Position numbers and translations under genes: made by a program. From a virus: a stretch of 28,351 nucleotides of DNA. A model generated the notes under the pieces. The model was not told where the DNA came from and made no database searches. It worked only from the letters and a program-made list of their open reading frames with translations. Shown here in pieces: positions 24,812-28,351 of this stretch (its first letter is position 1; each line of letters starts with the position of its first letter). Location of the stretch: the IMG/VR virus record IMGVR_UViG_3300009506_000152, positions 1-28,351 of that record. One strand, written 5' to 3'.

Positions 24812-25096
24812 ATGGGAGAGCAGGTACATCACTGGATTGGAAGTACGCTCGACACCCTCTTGCTTACGGGAATCCTGATCACTGCGTTGGTGACAATCTT
24901 TCGGGCGGGACGTTGGTTCCAGGGTCTGATGGCATCGGTGGATCACATGAGTGATCGGCTCGACCGTCACAGCAGTAGCATCGAAACACTACACCGCACG
25001 CTGGAAGAGCATGTAACCGAAGAGACAACCCGCTTCGAAGACATCGAGAGGAAGATCGATCTCATCTGCACGCAGACCAACGGGAGTGGCCAATGA
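24812..25096 (+). CDS. Membrane-anchored coiled-coil protein, lysis-region
   Basis: A 94-residue protein starting directly after the previous stop. One membrane helix (about residues 13-30, LDTLLLTGILITALVTIF) is followed by a basic turn (RAGRW) and a coiled coil (residues 40-85, including SSSIETLHRTLEEHVTEETT). Its topology suits a holin partner, an inner-membrane spanin-like protein or a superinfection factor. Position between the exported block and the endolysin suggests a lysis role. The gene ends in a 4-base overlap with a second protein of the same architecture. No family is recognised with certainty. Confidence 0.58.
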   Translation: MGEQVHHWIGSTLDTLLLTGILITALVTIFRAGRWFQGLMASVDHMSDRLDRHSSSIETLHRTLEEHVTEETTRFEDIERKIDLICTQTNGSGQ

Positions 25097-25374
25097 GAAA
25101 ATGGCTCCTTGGGATCACTGGCGCCATCGTCCTTGGCCTTCTGGGATTTCTCGCAAGCGCCTTCGTAACGCATTGGGTCCAGGCTGGGGACGACCACCGG
25201 AAGATCCAGAGCGTCGAGGATCTCGCCATCGCGACCAACGCGCTCGCTAATGAACTGCACGAAATCCACGAGCAGCAGGACATCCGCGTTGAAGAACAGA
25301 AGCACCTGTGTCGCATCGGAAAGATCGAGGACGAGGAGTTCTGTCGCGAGATCGAGGCCGAGAAGGAGGACTGA
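25093..25374 (+). CDS. Second membrane-anchored coiled-coil protein, lysis-region
   Basis: A 93-residue protein overlapping the previous gene by ATGA. Residues 4-26 (WLLGITGAIVLGLLGFLASA, then FVTHW) form one membrane helix, followed by an acidic helical tail (SVEDLAIATNALANELHEIH) and a short end with C78 and C88 about ten residues apart. Layout matches its neighbour, suggesting an ancient duplication or a paired complex. It could be a holin or antiholin, as many small phage membrane proteins next to endolysins are. It overlaps the endolysin start by one base. Confidence 0.58.
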   Translation: MRKWLLGITGAIVLGLLGFLASAFVTHWVQAGDDHRKIQSVEDLAIATNALANELHEIHEQQDIRVEEQKHLCRIGKIEDEEFCREIEAEKED

Positions 25375-25793
25375 TGCCGCGCTTCGGGAAAGCCTCGCTC
25401 GACAAGCTCGCCACCTGCCACAGCGAGCTCCGGATCGTCTGCGGCGCGGTGATCCCCTACATGGACTTCACGATCATCTGGGGGGCGCGTGGAATGGAGC
25501 CCCAGAACGAGGCCTTCGCGAAGGGCTTCAGCCATGTACCCTGGCCGGAGTCGAAGCACAATGCGATTCCTCCTGACCTGTCCGATGCCGTCGACATCGC
25601 GCCGTGGCACACCGAACGTCCGCACATCCGCTGGAAGAATGAGAACGAGTTCATCTACCTGGCGGGTCGGATGATGCAAGCTGCGTCATCGTTGGGGATC
25701 AAACTTCGATGGGGTGGAGACTGGGATCGTGACCAGGATCTCTACGATGTGAACAAGCCCTTCGACTTGGGGCATTTCGAGAGGTACGAATGA
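25374..25793 (+). CDS. Endolysin, peptidase M15 (VanY/L-Ala-D-Glu type)
   Basis: A 139-residue enzyme starting at ATG 25374, with AAGGAGGA just upstream. The sequence follows M15C endolysins: SKHNAIPPDLSDAVDIAP holds zinc ligands H62 and D74, and LRWGGDWDRDQ with FDLGHFE near residue 134 gives the catalytic acid D131 and third ligand H134. Such peptidases cut cell-wall peptides, most often L-Ala-D-Glu. There is no signal peptide and no wall-binding domain, as is usual for small endolysins of phages of Gram-negative hosts; a holin must therefore provide access. The gene lies in the lysis module, before a 58-residue holin-like gene and spanins, supporting the call. Confidence 0.85.
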   Translation: MPRFGKASLDKLATCHSELRIVCGAVIPYMDFTIIWGARGMEPQNEAFAKGFSHVPWPESKHNAIPPDLSDAVDIAPWHTERPHIRWKNENEFIYLAGRMMQAASSLGIKLRWGGDWDRDQDLYDVNKPFDLGHFERYE

Positions 25794-25969
25794 TGGAGAA
25801 GAAGTGGTATCGAAGCAAGACCGTGTGGACGAACGCTCTGGGTGGCGTTGCGGTCATCATCCAGGCGGCTACCGGAACGCAGTGGCTCGACCCTGAGGTT
25901 CAGTCTGCAATTCTCGTGATTGCGAATCTTGTCTTGCGACTGTTCACGAAGACCGGGCTAATCGCCTGA
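25793..25969 (+). CDS. 58-residue holin-like protein
   Basis: A short gene from ATG 25793 to a TGA at 25967-25969, sharing one base with the endolysin stop. A further in-frame ATG lies at 25790. The product starts MEKKWYRSKTVWTNALGGVA, continues VIIQAATG, then LDPEVQSAILVIANLVLRLF and ends TKTGLIA. K(x)WYxSKTVWxN followed by two short hydrophobic segments (about 13-27 and 38-51) is a recurring phage pattern annotated as a small holin. It would assemble in the inner membrane and let the endolysin reach the wall. It overlaps the next start by one base. Confidence 0.7.
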   Translation: MEKKWYRSKTVWTNALGGVAVIIQAATGTQWLDPEVQSAILVIANLVLRLFTKTGLIA

Positions 25970-26214
25970 TGGTTCCCGCGATCGTCGCTGTCGTGATGGC
26001 CGCGGTGCTCGTCGGACTGTTCGCATTTCTCTGGGGCAAGACGACCGGGAAGAACGCAGAGAACAAAGCCATTCGCAAGGCGTTCGAGAACGCTGGACTC
26101 GCGAGGGAGGTGATGGATGAGATCCTGGCAGAGCCTTTGGATTCTCCTCATGGCCTGTTCGATGATTGGGTGTCGAACGGTGATGATCGTAAGGGTTCCT
26201 CCGCCTCCACCTGA
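25969..26214 (+). CDS. Inner-membrane spanin subunit, Rz-like
   Basis: An 81-residue protein with N-terminal membrane helix (VPAIVAVVMAAVLVGLFAFL) and then a charged helical tail (GKNAENKAIRKAFENAGLAR) facing the periplasm. It is short for an Rz protein. Its last 98 bases overlap the start of an Rz1-type lipoprotein gene in another frame, the overlapped Rz/Rz1 architecture seen in lambda-like and many other phages. Together the two would span the periplasm and fuse the inner and outer membranes in the last step of lysis. Identity is from architecture only. Confidence 0.68.
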   Translation: MVPAIVAVVMAAVLVGLFAFLWGKTTGKNAENKAIRKAFENAGLAREVMDEILAEPLDSPHGLFDDWVSNGDDRKGSSAST

Positions 26215-26365
26215 GCCCAGCACGCTGGTAGGCCTGCAGTGGGAAGAGAAGCACGATGAGTGCCACGGAGAGACGATCTACGAGTTGGCTCCTGCCGTCG
26301 GCACGTACATGGCTGAGGTGAAGCGGTACTTCAAGGGGTTGAAGGAGTTTGTGAAGGTGCCCTAG
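26117..26365 (+). CDS. Outer-membrane spanin lipoprotein, Rz1-like
   Basis: An 82-residue protein starting inside the Rz-like gene at ATG 26117, with GGGAGG about six bases upstream. The signal (MRSWQSLWILLMACSMIGC) ends in a lipobox, SMIGC, so C19 would be lipidated and the protein carried to the outer membrane. VRVPPPPPEP follows, the proline tract typical of Rz1. The mature part is longer than in lambda Rz1 and contains a helical, charged end (YMAEVKRYFKGLKEFVKV). It is the last gene of the rightward late operon. Confidence 0.75.
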   Translation: MRSWQSLWILLMACSMIGCRTVMIVRVPPPPPEPSTLVGLQWEEKHDECHGETIYELAPAVGTYMAEVKRYFKGLKEFVKVP

Positions 26366-26378
26366 CGGGTGAGAGGTC

Positions 26379-26477
26379 GGAGCGGGATGGGGAGCCCAAC
26401 TGGGCTCGTAGCCGCGTTTCAGTGGGGGGGCGCGCTACCGAGTTCAGGCCCATCCCGCTCCTTTTACTTTTTCTTTC
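26379..26477 (+). terminator. Late-operon terminator folded as a three-way junction
   Basis: A perfect 13-bp outer stem, GGAGCGGGATGGG (26379-26391) with CCCATCCCGCTCC (26449-26461), is followed by TTTTACTTTTTCTTTC. The 57-base interior holds two more hairpins: GAGCCC-AACT-GGGCTC (26392-26407) and GTAG(C)CGCG ... CGCGCTAC (26408-26438, one bulge). The U-rich tail and the position 14 bases after the last lysis gene mark it as the end of the late transcript. The convergent minus-strand gene ends inside the U-tract. No other gene lies in 26366-26463. Confidence 0.8.
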
Positions 26478-26691
26478 GAAACTTCTCTGCCAGTTCATGC
26501 CACGTATCACTCTTGACCAAGAAGCACGGAATGCACCAGATATATTGCAAGCTGGCTGGTTCCATCTCGTTGGTGTCTGAGTGAAATGCTCCAACGACTT
26601 CACTCCCTACAGGTTTTCCACAGCGGGGGCAATCCGGTAGCCGTTCTTCTGGATGCGATGAAATCACCGATAGAACCAAATCCCTACTCAT
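26464..26691 (-). CDS. 75-residue zinc-ribbon protein coupled to integrase
   Basis: This minus-strand gene starts at ATG 26691, sharing ATGA with the integrase stop, and stops at 26464-26466. The product, MSRDLVLSVISSHPEE..., has a CPRC (C21, C24) and a CIPC (C53, C56) pair about 30 residues apart, a classic zinc ribbon, and ends in a basic helix (HELAEKFRKKK). Co-translation with integrase suggests a function in lysogeny or recombination, for example a directionality or regulatory factor. However, it lacks the winged-helix look of known excisionases. The Com-like protein at 2538 has a similar metal site, but the sequences are not clearly alike. Function unknown. Confidence 0.68.
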   Translation of the reverse strand: MSRDLVLSVISSHPEERLPDCPRCGKPVGSEVVGAFHSDTNEMEPASLQYIWCIPCFLVKSDTWHELAEKFRKKK

Positions 26692-27548
26692 AGATTCGCC
26701 CACCCCATGTCGACATCCTCTTCGATGTAGTGCGCGTAGTGCTTCTCCAGCACCTGCTGGGAGACCCCGAAGATCTCGCTGGCCTTGCGCAGGCTGATGC
26801 CGCCCGTGAGTGCCCAGCTGATTGCAGAGTGCCGCGTGCAGTGCAGCTTGAAGGGGCGCACACCTGCCGCATCGCGCACCCTGTTGAACTGCCTGCCCAC
26901 GGTGCGCTGGTCGAGGCCACCGAAGATCGCGATCCGCTTCCAGCGATTCCGGTCGATCTCGTAGGTGTTGTCGAGCAGTGCTCGAACTGTCGGGGACATC
27001 GGGAACCAACGCTCGCCGCCCCACTTCGTGCCCTTCTGGATGTTCCCATCCAGATCGAGCGCGCGATGGATGTGGATGCGCTTGCGCCGGTTGTCGACAT
27101 CCTCGTACTGCAACGCGAGGGCTTCACCACGACGCATTCCCGTAGCGAAGAGAAACTCGATGAAGTAGGAGAGCAGGAGTCTTTTCTCGTTCCCAACCGA
27201 GGTCGAGATGATCTTCTGCGCCTCCTCCTTCGTCCAGCACTCCACCCCGTTCGGCCCGCGCTTGAGTTCAGCGATCAGCTTGCCCAGCGGCAGGTGATCG
27301 GCGTGCCCGTTGAGGCCTGCGCGCAGAACCGAGAGGTACCGTGCGACGGTCACCTTGGAGAGCCCCTTCTCGAGGAGGCTGTTTCGAAATCGCTCGACCG
27401 CGCGCAGCGAGAGCTGGTCGGGCGTGAACTCGCCGAACTCTTCGTCGATCGTGTTGACCGGCGCGATGTTGGTAGCGTTGGTCCGCGCCGAGTCGATCGG
27501 GGCGCGGGTACGCTGCCAGTCCCGCATGAGGGCGTTGATTGTGGCCAT
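26688..27548 (-). CDS. int: Tyrosine-family site-specific integrase
   Basis: A 286-residue integrase starting at minus-strand ATG 27548 with GGGAGG (27556-27561) seven bases upstream. The frame is open further left of the start, but that stretch crosses the divergent promoter and HTH gene and has no integrase features. Residues 40-90 are a core-binding domain. The catalytic domain shows R139 (FATGMRRGEAL), K175 (KGTKWGGERW), HCTR with H236 and R239, and the nucleophile Y271 in KHYAHY. The usual His/Trp before it (LGHS) reads FGVS here, so position 262 is valine. The N-terminal arm-binding domain is short or absent. It would insert and excise the phage at an att site, not identified here. The stop overlaps the zinc-ribbon gene. 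Confidence 0.88.
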   Translation of the reverse strand: MATINALMRDWQRTRAPIDSARTNATNIAPVNTIDEEFGEFTPDQLSLRAVERFRNSLLEKGLSKVTVARYLSVLRAGLNGHADHLPLGKLIAELKRGPNGVECWTKEEAQKIISTSVGNEKRLLLSYFIEFLFATGMRRGEALALQYEDVDNRRKRIHIHRALDLDGNIQKGTKWGGERWFPMSPTVRALLDNTYEIDRNRWKRIAIFGGLDQRTVGRQFNRVRDAAGVRPFKLHCTRHSAISWALTGGISLRKASEIFGVSQQVLEKHYAHYIEEDVDMGWANL

Positions 27549-27562
27549 CGGTGATCCTCCCA

Positions 27563-27583
27563 TTTCGCGTTCCGCCCGCGAAA
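27563..27583 (-). promoter_or_regulatory. Inverted repeat in the integrase leader
   Basis: Perfect 7-bp arms TTTCGCG (27563-27569) and CGCGAAA (27577-27583), seven-base loop, lying between the predicted integrase transcription start (about 27585) and its ribosome site. It could be an RNA hairpin near the Shine-Dalgarno or a second repressor site. Confidence 0.5.
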
Positions 27584-27591
27584 ACAAAGCC

Positions 27592-27620
27592 AGTATACGG
27601 CTTGTCAACGGGCCTGACAA
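27592..27620 (-). promoter_or_regulatory. Predicted integrase promoter (minus strand)
   Basis: On the minus strand, TTGTCA (27620-27615) as -35 and TATACT (27597-27592) as -10 are separated by 17 bases; each matches the sigma-70 consensus at five of six positions. Transcription would start near 27585, about 37 bases before the integrase ATG. Confidence 0.65.
27602..27620. promoter_or_regulatory. Operator-like palindrome over the integrase -35
   Basis: TTGTCA (27602-27607) and TGACAA (27615-27620) form a perfect 6-bp inverted repeat with a 7-base centre (ACGGGCC). It covers the -35 and part of the spacer of the integrase promoter and lies about 33 bases upstream of the -10 of the HTH gene. 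The neighbouring HTH protein is the natural candidate to bind it. Confidence 0.55.
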
Positions 27621-27652
27621 CACCCCGTCCCTTGCGGGTTTTTCGGGCACTG

Positions 27653-27658
27653 TATAAG
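27653..27658 (+). promoter_or_regulatory. Predicted -10 of the HTH gene, leaderless
   Basis: TATAAG at 27653-27658 matches five of six consensus bases. A start about seven bases further would fall at 27664-27667, at or within three bases of the ATG at 27667. No -35 consensus is found at 15-18 bases upstream, so activation or a non-standard sigma contact may be needed. No Shine-Dalgarno is visible. Confidence 0.5.
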
Positions 27659-27666
27659 CTTCGTCA

Positions 27667-27957
27667 ATGGCCAAATACACCCCCGCGCCCGTGTTTGAGA
27701 GGGACGATCCTCGCACCGGGGACGAGTTCATCCGGGAGTGGGCAAAGCACGTCGGGTCCGTCCGAGCCGCGGAGCGGCTCGCCGGGATGTATCCGACCCA
27801 CCTGCACCAATGGCTGAAAGATCCCGACCGGCGCCTGAACCCGGAGACCACGCTGAAGCTCTCACGGGCCGCAGGGCTTCCCACAGAGGCGCTGGAGTAC
27901 CGTTTCCGGCCTATCAAGGATCTCGACTTCTGGTACTGGGTGGATGAGGTCAAGTGA
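27667..27957 (+). CDS. HTH regulator, Cro/CI-like, divergent from integrase
   Basis: A 96-residue protein with a helix-turn-helix at about residues 29-51 (GSVRAAERLAGMYPTHLHQW) followed by LNPETTLKLSRAAGLP, the helical core of small lambda-repressor-like proteins. The C-terminus (IKDLDFWYWVDEVK) is aromatic and may mediate dimerisation. No CI-type self-cleavage domain is present, so it is Cro-sized or a minimal repressor. It is transcribed away from the integrase with an operator-like palindrome between them. Its stop shares GTGA with the helicase start, so it heads the early operon. The leader appears to lack a ribosome site. Confidence 0.68.
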   Translation: MAKYTPAPVFERDDPRTGDEFIREWAKHVGSVRAAERLAGMYPTHLHQWLKDPDRRLNPETTLKLSRAAGLPTEALEYRFRPIKDLDFWYWVDEVK

Positions 27958-28351
27958 CTCTGTCGGAGCCCTCGGCGCCTCTGGGAATGACCCTCCGGGT
28001 GACCCCCACGGTGATTGTGATCGAGCTCCCGATATCCCGGTCCCACGAGATCAAACAGGTGCCCGGCGCACAGTGGCGACCAGGCGAGCGCGCGTGGCAC
28101 CTGCCCGCGACGCCTCACGCCGCTAGGGCGCTTCTGGCCGTTTTTCCGGCCCTGCAGGACGACCCACAGCTAAACGGCGTCCTCGAGCCCACCTACCCCG
28201 CCTACGTGGCGTCTGAGAACCTCCCCGGACATTTCCAGACCCAGCTCTGGGAGCATCAGCGCCGGGCCGTGGACGCCTGCTGGAAGCGGCCCGCCTCGAT
28301 GCTCGCGATGGAGATGCGGACGGGCAAGACGGCCTGCTCGATCGCACTGGC
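27954..28351 (+). CDS. SNF2-type helicase, N-terminal part (cut by window end)
   Basis: A GTG start at 27954 overlaps the HTH stop (GTGA); the frame stays open to the window end, 132 codons. The first 80 residues include GAQWRPGERAWHLPATPHAA, a pattern like the small HARP-type domain found before SNF2/helicase cores in phage proteins. Then QLWEHQRRAVDACW (Q-motif) and MLAMEMRTGKTACSI (Walker A, GKT near residues 124-126) begin the ATPase core. Such helicases remodel DNA forks or replace other replication helicases in temperate phages. The motor's remaining motifs are beyond the window. The start has no visible Shine-Dalgarno and likely depends on coupling to the HTH gene. Confidence 0.75.
   Translation, partial: MTLSEPSAPLGMTLRVTPTVIVIELPISRSHEIKQVPGAQWRPGERAWHLPATPHAARALLAVFPALQDDPQLNGVLEPTYPAYVASENLPGHFQTQLWEHQRRAVDACWKRPASMLAMEMRTGKTACSIAL

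Noticed and set aside
27624-27643. Small CCCG/CGGG stem with T-run before the HTH gene as a terminator
   Set aside because: Only four base pairs, and it would lie just upstream of the predicted -10; too weak to call.
27549-28118. N-terminal extension of the integrase frame (to 28118, minus strand)
   Set aside because: It crosses the divergent promoter region and the opposite HTH and helicase genes, has no integrase features, and ATG 27548 has a strong ribosome site.
1-28351. Diversity-generating retroelement, CRISPR array, insertion sequence or full tRNA gene
   Set aside because: No reverse transcriptase, spacer-repeat pattern, transposase or complete cloverleaf was seen on either strand.

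Overview
The window is a contiguous piece of a double-stranded DNA bacteriophage genome (free phage or prophage), GC-rich, with tightly packed genes that often overlap by 1-4 bases (TGATG, ATGA, GTGA junctions). The morphology points to a short-tailed, podovirus-like virion. There is a large portal protein, a P22 gp4/T7 gp11-like head-tail adaptor, a P22 gp10/T7 gp12-like nozzle protein and several large glycine/alanine-rich ejection proteins. No sheath, tube, baseplate or tape-measure gene is visible. A nested Rz/Rz1-type spanin pair, including an outer-membrane lipoprotein with a lipobox, implies a Gram-negative (diderm) host. A tyrosine integrase and a divergent helix-turn-helix regulator imply a temperate lifestyle. 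No bacterial gene is visible, so the host genus cannot be read from this window.

Layout. Bases 1-6023: portal (5' end cut by the window edge), a small helical protein, a Mu Com-like zinc-ribbon protein, a strong terminator, scaffold, a Cys-rich protein, a putative decoration protein, the major capsid protein and two small charged proteins. Bases 6033-9487: a tRNA T-arm-like hairpin, a beta-helix fibre-like protein, a glycosyltransferase, a coiled-coil/zinc protein and a lectin-like protein. Bases 9496-15037: a coiled-coil protein, adaptor, nozzle, three fibre-type proteins and a GNAT-like protein. Bases 15034-21235: a helical protein ending in an S74-type chaperone domain, then three large candidate ejection proteins. 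Bases 21232-24811: four consecutive proteins with N-terminal Sec-type signal peptides and even numbers of cysteines. Two of these share a repeated, Cys-paired beta domain. Bases 24812-26365: lysis module with two membrane-anchored coiled-coil proteins, an M15-type endolysin, a 58-residue holin-like protein and overlapping i-/o-spanins. Bases 26379-26477: elaborate three-way-junction terminator. Minus strand 27548-26464: integrase and a translationally coupled 75-residue zinc-ribbon protein. Bases 27549-27666: divergent control region with an operator-like palindrome. Bases 27667-28351: a Cro/CI-like HTH gene, apparently leaderless, and the start of an SNF2-type helicase that opens the early/replication region.

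How it works together. One long rightward late operon builds the head, connector, fibres and ejection proteins, then the exported cassette and lysis proteins, and stops at the 26.4 kb terminator. The leftward integrase unit and the rightward early unit are controlled from the 27.6 kb switch. The terminase is not in the window and presumably lies left of base 1. The least conventional part is the exported, disulfide-capable fibre-like cassette at 21.2-24.8 kb, because virion proteins normally assemble in the cytoplasm and carry no signal peptides.
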